A DNA stretch of 64,000 nucleotides from JAJRAN01 sp963827135. GTDB taxonomy: Archaea; Thermoplasmatota; Thermoplasmata; Methanomassiliicoccales; UBA472. A program made the position numbers and the translations under genes. Under the pieces are notes generated by a model. It was given only the letters and a program-made list of their open reading frames with translations, ran no database searches and was not told the DNA's origin. Position 1 is the stretch's first letter. Every line of letters begins with the position of its first letter. Below, in pieces: positions 31,173-39,634 of the stretch. The stretch spans positions 248,001 to 312,000 of the forward strand of contig CAWGZX010000005.1 in the NCBI GenBank assembly GCA_963827135.1. Reading direction: 5' to 3'.

Positions 31173-32192
31173 TCCCAGGTCGATGGCGTGGCGCACTGCC
31201 ACCTGATGCTCCTCATGGCTCACCCTCGCCATCAGCTCCGGATGCTCATGCGCCCGGTGCATCGGCCTGTATTGGTCCATGATGTTTACCGTCGCGTTAG
31301 GGACGTTCTTGGCCAGCCAATCCAGGACAGGGAGGGTGCAGCATTCCAGGTGCCCCGGGAGCATCAGGTGCCTTACCAGGAGATCGGCGTGCTTCGCACC
31401 TAGCTTATGGTTCCTAGTAGCTACGCGGAAGTAATCATCAACATTCGAGTACTTGCGGGCGCAGTCACCGTTCCCGTACTTCAGGTCGGCCAGGAACACA
31501 TCGACCGTACCATCCAGCAGCTCCATGGCCTCCTCGCTCATGTACATGTTCGAGTTCCAGATCTGAGGAAGGTTGCTACGCGTCTCGTTCAGCACCTGGA
31601 GTACGTAGGCAAGGTTAGGAGTGGGCTCTCCTCCGACCCAGTTCACGTTCCTCGCCTTCTCCCCCCATTCCCGGACCAGGGTGACCTTGAACCCGGCGCG
31701 CCCCACCTCGCTCAAGTTCTCCAACCTCCTGGCCATCAGATCGGCTGGGAAGGTCCTTCCGGCATCAGGGTCGGTGGAGATGTCGCAGTTCTGGCAGTAG
31801 ACGCATTCGAAGTTGCAGCCTGCGAAGAAGATGGTGTAGGAGGGGACCAGGGGCGATTCCTCCCCATGGTGCATGAAATGGCTTGCGACCCTGGCTTCCA
31901 GCACGCCGCAGCTCCCCCTCGCCCCCGAGGCGCGGTCCGCGCGGCAGCGACGCTCGCATAGCTCGCAGGATGAGAGCATCCTCCCTGCGATGGCCACCTT
32001 CAGGTCCAGTAGGCTTGGGACTCGGGAGGAGGGCCTTTCCTTCCGTGCCTTTGCCGCCTTCGAATGCGCCTTCCACATCCCCTTTAAGCCAGGATCGTCA
32101 GGGATGTCGGCCTGGATGGACTTTGAGATCTGGAAGCTTGGACGCGACTGCCCCTTCAGTATGGAATGGTAGCGGCGCAATGGCTCTCTCAT
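31158..32192 (-). CDS. Radical SAM protein, AmrS/PflA-like paralogue
   Basis: A 344-residue radical SAM enzyme related to the AmrS/PflA class. The N-terminal half has an extra cysteine set (SSCELCERRCRADRASGARG...CGV), then the cluster motif FFAGCNFECVYCQNCDIST (CxxxCxxC). NVNWVGGEPTPNLAYVLQVL is the SAM-binding GGEPT segment, and VFLADLKYGNGDCARKYSN follows. It probably generates a glycyl or other radical, or methylates an unknown target. It differs clearly from the 27525-28550 protein, so the genome has at least two members. Convergent with the MscS-like gene. Confidence 0.8.
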   Translation of the reverse strand: MREPLRRYHSILKGQSRPSFQISKSIQADIPDDPGLKGMWKAHSKAAKARKERPSSRVPSLLDLKVAIAGRMLSSCELCERRCRADRASGARGSCGVLEARVASHFMHHGEESPLVPSYTIFFAGCNFECVYCQNCDISTDPDAGRTFPADLMARRLENLSEVGRAGFKVTLVREWGEKARNVNWVGGEPTPNLAYVLQVLNETRSNLPQIWNSNMYMSEEAMELLDGTVDVFLADLKYGNGDCARKYSNVDDYFRVATRNHKLGAKHADLLVRHLMLPGHLECCTLPVLDWLAKNVPNATVNIMDQYRPMHRAHEHPELMARVSHEEHQVAVRHAIDLGLSLL

Positions 32193-32266
32193 CGAGCTTC
32201 GTTATCGCGAGATTAGATTAATCCTTTGCCAAAGGAGACGAGCGCAGACGAAAAGGGATTTTAAGG

Positions 32267-32812
32267 ATGGGCGAGAATAGCAAAGACGCGATCCCCGCAG
32301 GAGGCGGTCATTTGGACGTACCGAGCGCTATTCAGAAGAGGAGAAGCATCCGCAAATACAAGGCCAAGGAGATCCCGCATGACTTGCTTATGGAGATACT
32401 GGATGGAGCCCGGCTTGCGCCCTCCGGAGCGAACCGCCAGCCGTGGCAGTTGATCGTGGTGACCGACCCGGAGAGGCGGCGTGGCTTGGTCCCCATATGC
32501 AAGGACCAGAAGTTCATCGCCGACAGCTCCGCCTTCATCGCTGGGGTCGACGACCCTGCCCAGAAGTGGGCCCGAGTGGACGTGTCCATCGCCCTGGAGC
32601 ACATCGCCCTCATGGCCGTGGAGAAAGGCTTAGGTACATGTTATATCGGCGCATTCGACGGTGAGAAGCTGGCGACCTACCTGGGCATACCCAAGCCTTA
32701 TGTGGTCACGGTAGGGCTGACGCTGGGATACCCGGATGAATCCCCAGAGGCCAGGAGCAGGAAGCCCATGGCCGAGCTGCTGCACTGGGAAAGGTACGGG
32801 GGCGGGGAATAA
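32267..32812 (+). CDS. Nitroreductase-family flavoprotein
   Basis: A 181-residue protein. AIQKRRSIRKYKAKEIPHDL at the N-terminus, GARLAPSGANRQPWQLIVVT and VEKGLGTCYIGAFD are the usual nitroreductase-family landmarks for FMN binding. The end segment GLTLGYPDESPEARSRKP is also typical. The family uses NAD(P)H to reduce nitro, quinone or other acceptors; the substrate here is unknown. The length is normal for the minimal form. Confidence 0.88.
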   Translation: MGENSKDAIPAGGGHLDVPSAIQKRRSIRKYKAKEIPHDLLMEILDGARLAPSGANRQPWQLIVVTDPERRRGLVPICKDQKFIADSSAFIAGVDDPAQKWARVDVSIALEHIALMAVEKGLGTCYIGAFDGEKLATYLGIPKPYVVTVGLTLGYPDESPEARSRKPMAELLHWERYGGGE

Positions 32813-32929
32813 AGCTCCATCATCCATTTCAAAAAAGATTTAGAGAGACGAACGCTTTTCCCCTATTGCGGGCACTGTTTTACCGTTTCCAGCCCGACCT
32901 AACCAGGAAATGGCCGAGGTTGGCCATTG

Positions 32930-34366
32930 ATGGTTCGTAGACGGGGAGAAAGCGGAGCGTCCGATAAGGGCTGGAAGGGATACCATTCCATCTGGCTCCT
33001 CTTGTTCCTTTCTTGGACCGTCCTCTATATCGACCGGTCCATCACTGGGCCGGTCGTGGCTTGGATGATCGACAACAACGTTGGCTTCCTGGCTGACGCA
33101 CAGCTGCCATTCGCTTTGGGCGGGATGGTAGGCTCCATGTTCTTTGCTGGCTACATGCTCACCCAATTCCCGTCTGGATACCTAGGAGACCGGTTCGGCC
33201 ACAGGGCCATGATCGTGCTCAGCCTCGTTTGGTCGGGCGTGGCCACCTTGGCGAGCGGTATGGCAAAGGGCCTCACCAGCTTTGTCGCCCTCCGGGTGCT
33301 GACGGGACTGGGAGAAGGGGCGTATTATTCCAATGACCGCGCGGTGGTGTGCGAGACCACGCCCGAGGGCGAACGGTCCTTGGGCCTGGGACTGGTCTTC
33401 ACCGGTCTGGCGCTGGGCATGACCCTGGCGTTCGTGCTCACGCCTTCGCTGCTCGAGATGGGGGAGGAGTGGTTTGGGCAGGAAGTCGCCTGGACCCTTC
33501 CTTTCCTGATCTTCTCCGTTCCGACCTTGATCCTCGGCGTCGTCCTTTGGCGACGCTTCGAGGTCCCCAAGGAGGAGCTGGGGCGTGCGGGATTGAAACT
33601 TGTCCTATGGTCGTCTTGCTTCCTCGCTGCCCTGATGGTCGTCTACTTAGCCACTTTGTACCTTGGATTCGGTCAACTGTTCCAGGCCGTGGCCGTGCTG
33701 CTAGGCGCCGTCGTCCTGGTCGCGATCATCTATTGGCGGCTGGGGGCTACGAGCCTGGCCTTGAGGGACCGTCGACTGATCGTCCTCTACCTATCTGCCA
33801 TTCCTCTGCTGTACACCCTTTGGTTCTTCGGCTTCTGGGCGCTCATAGTCGTGTCCGAGTCGTCCGATCTTGGACTCTCCGGGGCTGCAGTTTACGCTGC
33901 CCTGTTCGGTCTAGCAAACGGGTTTGGATATCCGCTAGGAGGGAGGTTGGGGGACCGCGTAGGCAACCACGGCAGGCCAAGGTTGTACGTGGTGCTGTGC
34001 GCAGGCGTGGCAATCTCGGTTTTTGCCATCGCCCTGCTGGTAGGCTCCGAGGCAACTCCCATCCAGCTTGGGGTAGCGCTCTTCATCATGGGAGTGCTCT
34101 TCGCCTCCGCCCAGACCGTGCACATGACCATTGCTGGGGACCTCTCGCCGCCCGGGCAGAGGGGGCAGACATTCGGGATGTGGAACCTGGTGGCGGAGGT
34201 CGGGGCGGTCCTGGCCCCCGTTCTATCTGGGGTCCTGAGGGACATCACCGGGGACTGGACTCTGGCTATCCTCCTGGACGCGGCGCTTCTGACGGTGAGC
34301 GCTGTGATGGTCTCGTACATATGGCTTGATAAGACATCGAAGCGACATGCCCTCCACCGACAATGA
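32930..34366 (+). CDS. Major facilitator superfamily transporter
   Basis: A 478-residue transporter with about twelve hydrophobic helices. MFS signatures are GYLGDRFGHRAMIVLSLVW between helices 2 and 3, ALRVLTGLGEGAYYSNDRAV in helix 4/5, and GRLGDRVGNHGRPRLYVV as the equivalent loop in the second half. It resembles sugar/organic anion (ACS-like) MFS members. The ATG at 32930 is preferred to a TTG one codon upstream. The substrate cannot be assigned. The stop overlaps the phosphoesterase gene start. Confidence 0.85.
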   Translation: MVRRRGESGASDKGWKGYHSIWLLLFLSWTVLYIDRSITGPVVAWMIDNNVGFLADAQLPFALGGMVGSMFFAGYMLTQFPSGYLGDRFGHRAMIVLSLVWSGVATLASGMAKGLTSFVALRVLTGLGEGAYYSNDRAVVCETTPEGERSLGLGLVFTGLALGMTLAFVLTPSLLEMGEEWFGQEVAWTLPFLIFSVPTLILGVVLWRRFEVPKEELGRAGLKLVLWSSCFLAALMVVYLATLYLGFGQLFQAVAVLLGAVVLVAIIYWRLGATSLALRDRRLIVLYLSAIPLLYTLWFFGFWALIVVSESSDLGLSGAAVYAALFGLANGFGYPLGGRLGDRVGNHGRPRLYVVLCAGVAISVFAIALLVGSEATPIQLGVALFIMGVLFASAQTVHMTIAGDLSPPGQRGQTFGMWNLVAEVGAVLAPVLSGVLRDITGDWTLAILLDAALLTVSAVMVSYIWLDKTSKRHALHRQ

Positions 34367-35141
34367 TTTAATCGAGGATACCGTGGCAAACACGATGCTC
34401 GTTTGCGCCATGGGGGACATCCACGGCAAGCAATATCTAGAGCTGGTCCAAGGGAGCAAGCAGGAATTGGCCGCCTGCGATCTGGTGCTAATAGCTGGTG
34501 ATATCACCGAGGCCAACGACATCGACCTTTGCGGCCACGCCCTGGGTGCCATAAGGGAGATGACGGACGCGGACATCGTGGCGGTCTTCGGCAACGAGGA
34601 GTACGATTCCGCCCATGCCGAATACCGGGAGAGGTTCCGGATAGCCTTCCTCGAGGAGGAGGTGGCGGACCTCAGGTTCGACGATCTGAAGTTGAGGGTG
34701 GTAGGCTCCACCGGCTCCCTGGACCGGCCTACCTGGTGGCAGCGCACCAACGTTCCTGACATCTGGACGAGGTATAAGGACAGACTAGCGAAGATCTCCT
34801 CATTATTGGATAGGGGGGATGCTGATGTCCTCATCCTACTCATGCATTATGCACCGACCTATGCCACATTGGAAGGGGAGAAGCCGTCCTCATACCCGGA
34901 GATGGGGTCGACCGCCTTCGAGGGCCTGATGCTCGAGCGCAGGCCCGACCTGGTCCTGCACGCCCACGCCCATCGGGGAAAGAAAAGCGCTCTATTGGTC
35001 AGGAAGCAGCGGAGCCTGGAGGACTACGGCGCCAAGGGCTCGGAGGTCCGTGTCCATAACGTCTCCTTGCCGGCGGTAGGGAAGCCATCGTTCTTCGATA
35101 TCAGGGAGGATCTTAGCGGTGTGTCCATCCGTGAAATGTAG
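34347..35141 (+). CDS. Calcineurin-like metallophosphoesterase
   Basis: A 264-residue protein with the full metallophosphoesterase motif series: GDIHG (VCAMGDIHGKQYLEL), GDI (VLIAGDITEAN), GNE (VAVFGNEEYDSA), a later HY (LLMHYAPTYA), and HAHAH (LVLHAHAHRGKKS). These bind two metal ions. It may hydrolyse nucleotides or other phosphoesters. The ATG at 34347 overlaps the MFS gene by 20 nt; an internal ATG at 34395 near the GDIHG motif is the alternative. It overlaps the following fusion gene by about 23 nt. Confidence 0.85.
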   Translation: MPSTDNDLIEDTVANTMLVCAMGDIHGKQYLELVQGSKQELAACDLVLIAGDITEANDIDLCGHALGAIREMTDADIVAVFGNEEYDSAHAEYRERFRIAFLEEEVADLRFDDLKLRVVGSTGSLDRPTWWQRTNVPDIWTRYKDRLAKISSLLDRGDADVLILLMHYAPTYATLEGEKPSSYPEMGSTAFEGLMLERRPDLVLHAHAHRGKKSALLVRKQRSLEDYGAKGSEVRVHNVSLPAVGKPSFFDIREDLSGVSIREM

Positions 35142-36054
35142 GGATGTCGACCTCGTCTCCTTGATCCTTGAGACGGTGAGGCAGGTCCCTGCGGGGAGGG
35201 TTACCACCTATGGCGACGTCGCCAGGGCGTTGGGCGATGTGAGAGCGGCAAGGGCGGTGGCGGAAGTCCTACGGCAGCAGGATACCCCTGACATCCCGCG
35301 TCATCGGGTCGTCAATGTGGACGGGGCGGTCGAGGCGCCCATGGCCAGACCGCTCCTCGATGAAGGTGTAGCAATCAAAGGCGGAAGGGTCATGGATCTG
35401 GAGCGTTCGCGCATTCACGACCTGATGGCCGAGCCGGTCCTTGAGGAATTGCGGATGGAACAGGAGGCGCTGCGCTCGCGCATCATCCAGACGGACGACT
35501 TCCCCGCTCCGGGGAACGTCACAGGGCTCGATGTCTCATATTCCAAGGACATGGCATTCGTCGCCTCGGTACGCATGAGCATTAAGGGCCTGGAGGTGCT
35601 GGAGGTAAGGCACGCTGTAGCAAAGGTCAGATTCCCCTACATTCCTGGCTACCTAGGCTATAGGGAGCTGCCCCTCATCACCAAGATCTTCGAACCTACC
35701 AAGGACGAGCTGCTGCTCATCGATGGCCAGGGGGTGTTGCATCCAAGGGGCTTCGGGATCGCTTGCCAGGTCGGGGTGTGCCTGGACGTGGCGACCATAG
35801 GGGCGGCCAAGAGCATGCTCGTAGGGACCATAGATGGAGGAGGGCCCAGAACGGACATCCTCATCGATGGAGTGACCAGAGGTAGGAGGTTGAGGCCAGA
35901 CCATAGGAAAGGGATTTTCGTCTCGGTCGGGCATAGGGTGTCATTAGATACCGCCTGCAGGATTTGCGAAGGCCTGATGATAAGGGGGGTTCCTGAACCA
36001 TTGAGGTTGGCGCACATGCTCGCAACGCGGAAGAGGAGGGAGATGAGCGCATGA
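35119..36054 (+). CDS. Alkyltransferase-like domain fused to endonuclease V
   Basis: A 311-residue fusion. Residues 10-95 are an O6-alkylguanine alkyltransferase/ATL domain: VPAGRVTTYGDVARALGDVR and DIPRHRVVNVDGAV. The active site of true alkyltransferases reads PCHR; here it is PRHR (R61), so the domain should bind but not repair the lesion. From residue 100 on is endonuclease V: GNVTGLDVSYSKD with D138, FPYIPGYLGYRELP with E183, and LLLIDGQGVLHPRGFGIACQ with D202, all expected catalytic acids. EndoV cuts near inosine/deaminated bases. Such a fusion with an active AGT is reported in Ferroplasma. The start is a GTG inside the previous gene; a GTG four codons later is possible. Confidence 0.85.
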   Translation: MCPSVKCRDVDLVSLILETVRQVPAGRVTTYGDVARALGDVRAARAVAEVLRQQDTPDIPRHRVVNVDGAVEAPMARPLLDEGVAIKGGRVMDLERSRIHDLMAEPVLEELRMEQEALRSRIIQTDDFPAPGNVTGLDVSYSKDMAFVASVRMSIKGLEVLEVRHAVAKVRFPYIPGYLGYRELPLITKIFEPTKDELLLIDGQGVLHPRGFGIACQVGVCLDVATIGAAKSMLVGTIDGGGPRTDILIDGVTRGRRLRPDHRKGIFVSVGHRVSLDTACRICEGLMIRGVPEPLRLAHMLATRKRREMSA

Positions 36055-36950
36055 GGGTAGTGGTATTTGGGGCAGGTTCGCTTGGAAGCTTGGTGGGCGG
36101 CCTTCTCACCAGGCGCCATGATGTCACCCTAGTGGGCCGCCAACCTCACATCCAGGCCATCGAGGAGAGCGGATTGGTCATCGCCGGGATGGTCGAGGCC
36201 GTGGTCGTCCCCCACGCTGTGGAGAACGTAAAAAGCCTGCAGCAAGCGGACATGGTTATCATAACGGTCAAATCCTACGACACCGACGCGGCGCTCGAAG
36301 CCGTCAGGCCCTTGGTCGCGGAGGGGACTCTGGTGGTCTCTCTGCAGAACGGCCTGAATAACGCAGAGCTGATCACGAAGGCCTATCCTGGCAAGGCCGT
36401 GATCGGGGTGACCTCGCTCGGAGCGACCAAATCTGGCCCAGGTCGAGTGTACTATGCCGGGGAAGGGGACACCTGCTTCGGGGTCTGGAAGGGGGACAAC
36501 AAGGCCGCGGAGAAGGTGGCGGAGGTATTCAACTCCATCGGACTAGACTCGAATGTCACAGAGGACATAATGTCGGAACTGTGGGCCAAGGCGATAATCA
36601 ACGCTGCCATCAATCCGGTGACCGCCATCGCGCGCTGCAAGAATGGGCGCATCCTCAAGGATGAGAACCTGTTGAAGGTGGCGGAGATGGCCTGCCGCGA
36701 GGGGGAGAGGGCGGCGAAGGCGAACAACGTCGACCTCGGCGATGGAGATATGTTCGACCGTGTAAAGCTGGTCCTCCGCAGGACCTCCGAGAACAGATCC
36801 AGCATGCTCCAGGATGTGGAGAGGCGAAAAAGGACGGAAATCGATGAGATCTCCGGCGAGATAGTCAGAAGGGCGGAGAAAGCGGGCGTGGACACCCCAG
36901 TCAACCGCGTCCTATGGCTTCTGGTCAGCTCGGTGACGAAGTATGAGTGA
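36051..36950 (+). CDS. panE: 2-dehydropantoate 2-reductase (ketopantoate reductase)
   Basis: A 299-residue NADP-dependent reductase. The Rossmann motif is VVVFGAGSLGSLVGGLLTRR. It continues with ADMVIITVKSYDTDAALEAV and VVSLQNGLNNAE, the family stretch SELWAKAIINAAINPVTAIA with the catalytic Lys, and RTSENRSSMLQDVERRKRTE followed by IDEISG. It converts ketopantoate to pantoate for coenzyme A; archaea pair this with pantoate kinase. The start overlaps the ATL-EndoV stop as ATGA, so the genes are coupled, although their functions look unrelated. Confidence 0.92.
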   Translation: MRVVVFGAGSLGSLVGGLLTRRHDVTLVGRQPHIQAIEESGLVIAGMVEAVVVPHAVENVKSLQQADMVIITVKSYDTDAALEAVRPLVAEGTLVVSLQNGLNNAELITKAYPGKAVIGVTSLGATKSGPGRVYYAGEGDTCFGVWKGDNKAAEKVAEVFNSIGLDSNVTEDIMSELWAKAIINAAINPVTAIARCKNGRILKDENLLKVAEMACREGERAAKANNVDLGDGDMFDRVKLVLRRTSENRSSMLQDVERRKRTEIDEISGEIVRRAEKAGVDTPVNRVLWLLVSSVTKYE

Positions 36951-37051
36951 GCGGGTAGCGATTTCCTGCGTCGGTGTGCTATGCTTCGACATTCGTCCAG
37001 CAGAACGGAAACCTTAATTACGATGCCTCCTGATGTTCAAGCGGTGGTCGA

Positions 37052-37693
37052 ATGGTAGATGTGAAGGACTTGGCCAAGAAGGCTCGCGAGTACAAGGAAC
37101 GTGGCCTGAACGAGAGGGAGATCGGGGACGAACTGCATGTATCCGTGGACACTGTCAGGTACCTTCTTGAGGAGGGCATGGACGGGACGCTTCCACCTAG
37201 CGACGTCAAGATCGGATGGAGGAGCCTCGGCGTCTGCGGTGCTCGCATCGCTATGATGAGCGAGATCCTGTCCGATATCATAGTGGAGGAGATGGAGAAA
37301 CGCGATCTGGAAGTCGATGTGGTGCTCGGAATCGCGGTCAATGGCGTTTCCTTCGCCACCTTCATCTCGGACATGCTGGATGCAGAACTTGCCATATACA
37401 AGCCACCGGTCGATCGCGGTAAGGCCGGGGGCTCGATCAGCGGTAACTATGCCTCCGTCGAGGGCAAGAAGGTGGTCATCGTCGACGACGTCATGTCCAC
37501 CGGAGCCACGGCGCAAGAGGCCATTAAGGACGTGCGCAACGCGGGCGGGACACCAGTGCTCATGGTCGTAATCGTCAACAAGAGCAGTCAGAATGAGATC
37601 GACGGCGTACCGCTCAGGGGAATCATCAGGGCGAGGTCCATGGGAGGGACCATCCTGGGCCACGGGCCACTGCACTCCTTCCCGTACAAATGA
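37052..37693 (+). CDS. gfcR: GfcR-type transcription regulator (HTH plus PRTase fold)
   Basis: A 213-residue protein. Residues 1-50 form a helix-turn-helix (DLAKKAREYKERGLNEREIG and VSVDTVRYLLEEG). The rest is a type I phosphoribosyltransferase fold, with the PRPP loop VVIVDDVMSTGATAQEAIKD and VLGIAVNGVSFATFISDML. Archaeal PyrE-like proteins of this layout (GfcR) act as sugar-responsive transcription regulators rather than enzymes. A TTAATTA element about 38 nt before the ATG may be its TATA box. The stop overlaps the next start as ATGA. Confidence 0.85.
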   Translation: MVDVKDLAKKAREYKERGLNEREIGDELHVSVDTVRYLLEEGMDGTLPPSDVKIGWRSLGVCGARIAMMSEILSDIIVEEMEKRDLEVDVVLGIAVNGVSFATFISDMLDAELAIYKPPVDRGKAGGSISGNYASVEGKKVVIVDDVMSTGATAQEAIKDVRNAGGTPVLMVVIVNKSSQNEIDGVPLRGIIRARSMGGTILGHGPLHSFPYK

Positions 37694-38172
37694 TCATGAA
37701 CGCGCCACAGGACAAGTGGGACCTGGACACCCGACCCCTCAACGAGGAGGACCGGACCAAGATAATGGCTCGCATCCACTCGGCATTGTTCTGGTTGGGG
37801 AAGTTCATCCCAGAGGAGGATCTGCTCGATGGGAGGGTGGTGCCATTGCGCGACGTAATATACAAGTTCGTGAGCAAGGAGCAGCCCACCGAGGAGGAGG
37901 TCCTGGAAGCCTTGTCGCTCGCTGATTCCATGCAAAGGAAGGCTCGCGAGTTGGAGGCATCCCTCAAGAACGGGGAGAACCTTACGAAGGGGCAGGCGCA
38001 CATGCTCCTGGATGAGATTTGCGGTTTGATGCGGGGCGTGGACGAAGTCCGGACCGCTAAGGGGGCTGACGCCCAGATCAAGGCCAAGGCGCTCATGGCT
38101 AAGGTCCATGATGAGCAGCGTTGGCAGGATTTCGTCAAATCTGTGAGCTTCATGGGCTCCATCGACCATTAA
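37690..38172 (+). CDS. Conserved archaeal helical protein (DUF5788-like)
   Basis: A 160-residue, entirely helical soluble protein: RTKIMARIHSALFWLGKFIP, LRDVIYKFVSKEQPTEEEVL, and KGQAHMLLDEICGLMRGVDE. It resembles an archaeal uncharacterised family I recall as DUF5788, often next to GfcR-type genes. Its ATG overlaps the gfcR stop (ATGA), so the two are made together and may act together. No catalytic motif is visible. Confidence 0.7.
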   Translation: MIMNAPQDKWDLDTRPLNEEDRTKIMARIHSALFWLGKFIPEEDLLDGRVVPLRDVIYKFVSKEQPTEEEVLEALSLADSMQRKARELEASLKNGENLTKGQAHMLLDEICGLMRGVDEVRTAKGADAQIKAKALMAKVHDEQRWQDFVKSVSFMGSIDH

Positions 38173-38175
38173 ACC

Positions 38176-38264
38176 TATGCAAATGCTTTATTTCGTTGCT
38201 GTTTCTCGGAAGTATTAAGTAAGGTTCTTCCTTTATCGTAAAAAAGCATACGAAAAATTGCATA
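38176..38264. promoter_or_regulatory. Putative operator/promoter region of the lysine operon with inverted TATGCAA sites
   Basis: TATGCAA at 38176-38182 is repeated in inverted form as TTGCATA at 38258-38264, with a further GCATA at 38246-38250. The 116-nt gap before the Lrp-type gene is AT-rich and contains TATA-like TTTATC. Half-sites flanking a promoter fit autoregulation by an Lrp-family protein; this is inference from spacing and symmetry. Confidence 0.45.
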
Positions 38265-38288
38265 GATACAGCTGAGGAGGCGAAGGTA

Positions 38289-38714
38289 ATGATCGATCAT
38301 TTAGACGAGCACATCATCGAGATCCTGAAGAAGGACTCCAGGAAGCCTTTCGTGGAGATCGCGGACGAGTTGAAGGTATCTGAGGGGACCATCCGAAGCC
38401 GTGTGAGGAAGCTGTTCGAGGAGGGCGTCATTCAGAGCTTCACCATCAAGACCAGCTCCAAGAATGTCAAGGCCATAATCGAGGTCAAGATCGATGTCAA
38501 CGTGAACACCTCGGAGGTAGCCAACCAAATCGCGAAGTTCGACGGGGTTTCCGAGGTATTTGAGGTCACAGGCGAAGAGGACATCGTCGCGATAATCGAT
38601 GTGACCTCTTCACCACAGCTCAACGACATCATCGAGCACATACGACATTTCGATAACGTCCAGTCCACGAGGACCAGGTTGATTCTGAAGGAGCATTTCG
38701 GGGTGAACGAATGA
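38289..38714 (+). CDS. Lrp/AsnC-family regulator at head of lysine operon
   Basis: A 141-residue Lrp-type regulator. The N-terminal HTH is DHIIEILKKDSRKPFVEIAD-like text: LDEHIIEILKKDSRKPFVEI, then LKVSEGTIRSRVRKLFEEG. The C-terminal RAM ligand domain contains AKFDGVSEVFEVTGEEDIVA. GAGGAGG at 38274-38280 is a strong ribosome binding site 8 nt before the ATG. It overlaps dapA as ATGA and so is made together with the lysine enzymes. It most likely senses lysine or an intermediate and controls its own operon, as the unrelated-route LysM does in Sulfolobus. Confidence 0.88.
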   Translation: MIDHLDEHIIEILKKDSRKPFVEIADELKVSEGTIRSRVRKLFEEGVIQSFTIKTSSKNVKAIIEVKIDVNVNTSEVANQIAKFDGVSEVFEVTGEEDIVAIIDVTSSPQLNDIIEHIRHFDNVQSTRTRLILKEHFGVNE

Positions 38715-39586
38715 TCCAAGGGACAGCTACAGCGATTGTGACCCCGTTCAAGGAGAACGGCGAGGTAGATGAGGAAGGATTGCGAACGCTGGTCACCTTC
38801 CAAGAACAGAACGGCGTGGATTTCATCGTGCCGGTCGGAACGACGGGAGAATCGGCCACGCTCTCGCACGCGGAGCATCTCAAGGTGATCAAGATCGTCG
38901 TCGACCAGGTCAAGAAGGCCAAGGTCATCGCCGGAGCTGGTAGCAACTCCACCAGCGAGGCCATCCACCTGTCCAAGGGCGCCAAGGACCTGGGGGTGTT
39001 CGCCATCCTCTCCATATCCCCATATTACAATAAGCCGACGCAGAAAGGGCTGATCAAGCACTATGAGGCGATCACCAAGGCGGTGGACGCGCCCTTCATC
39101 GTGTACAACGTCCCTGGACGAACAGGAAGCAACATCAACCCCTCGACCGTGCTGAAACTGGCGGAGAACCCGAACATCATCGCCATAAAGGAAGCCAGCG
39201 GGAGCTTGGCCCAGATCATGTCCATTCTGGAGCGGGTACCGAAGGGATTCTCGGTCATATCGGGCGACGACGCCTTGACCTTCCCGATAATGGCCCTCGG
39301 CGGCAAGGGCGTGATCTCTGTGGCATCCAATGTCGCGCCCTCGCAGGTCAGCTCCATGGTCAGGCATGCCCTTGAAGGCAGATGGGAGGAGGCCAGGAAG
39401 GAGCACTTCAGGCTCCTGCCGTTGTTCACAAACCTCTTCCTGGAGACCAACCCCATCCCAGCCAAGACCGCATTGCGCATGATGGGCAAGCCTGCGGGGG
39501 CCTTCCGCCTGCCCTTATGCGAGATGGAACCATCTAACCAGGAGATCCTAAGGAAGACCCTGGCGGATCTCGGGCTGCTCAAGTGA
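38711..39586 (+). CDS. dapA: 4-hydroxy-tetrahydrodipicolinate synthase
   Basis: A 291-residue aldolase. IQGTATAIVTPFKENGEVDE, DFIVPVGTTGESATLSHAEH, ISPYYNKPTQKGLIKHYEAI, FIVYNVPGRTGSNI and NIIAIKEASGSLAQ are the DapA hallmarks, the last carrying the Schiff-base lysine. It condenses aspartate semialdehyde and pyruvate, the first committed lysine step. The ATG overlaps the Lrp-type gene's stop. dapB follows after 48 nt. Confidence 0.96.
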   Translation: MIQGTATAIVTPFKENGEVDEEGLRTLVTFQEQNGVDFIVPVGTTGESATLSHAEHLKVIKIVVDQVKKAKVIAGAGSNSTSEAIHLSKGAKDLGVFAILSISPYYNKPTQKGLIKHYEAITKAVDAPFIVYNVPGRTGSNINPSTVLKLAENPNIIAIKEASGSLAQIMSILERVPKGFSVISGDDALTFPIMALGGKGVISVASNVAPSQVSSMVRHALEGRWEEARKEHFRLLPLFTNLFLETNPIPAKTALRMMGKPAGAFRLPLCEMEPSNQEILRKTLADLGLLK

Positions 39587-39634
39587 GGCCCGAGCCCCTC
39601 ATTCTTTCTGAGCTCATCAAAGGAGTGTGTTGGC

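Noticed and set aside
33349..34329. Plus-strand frame within the MFS transporter gene
   Set aside because: Arg/Gly-rich, soluble shadow; the MFS frame has the expected helices and signature loops.
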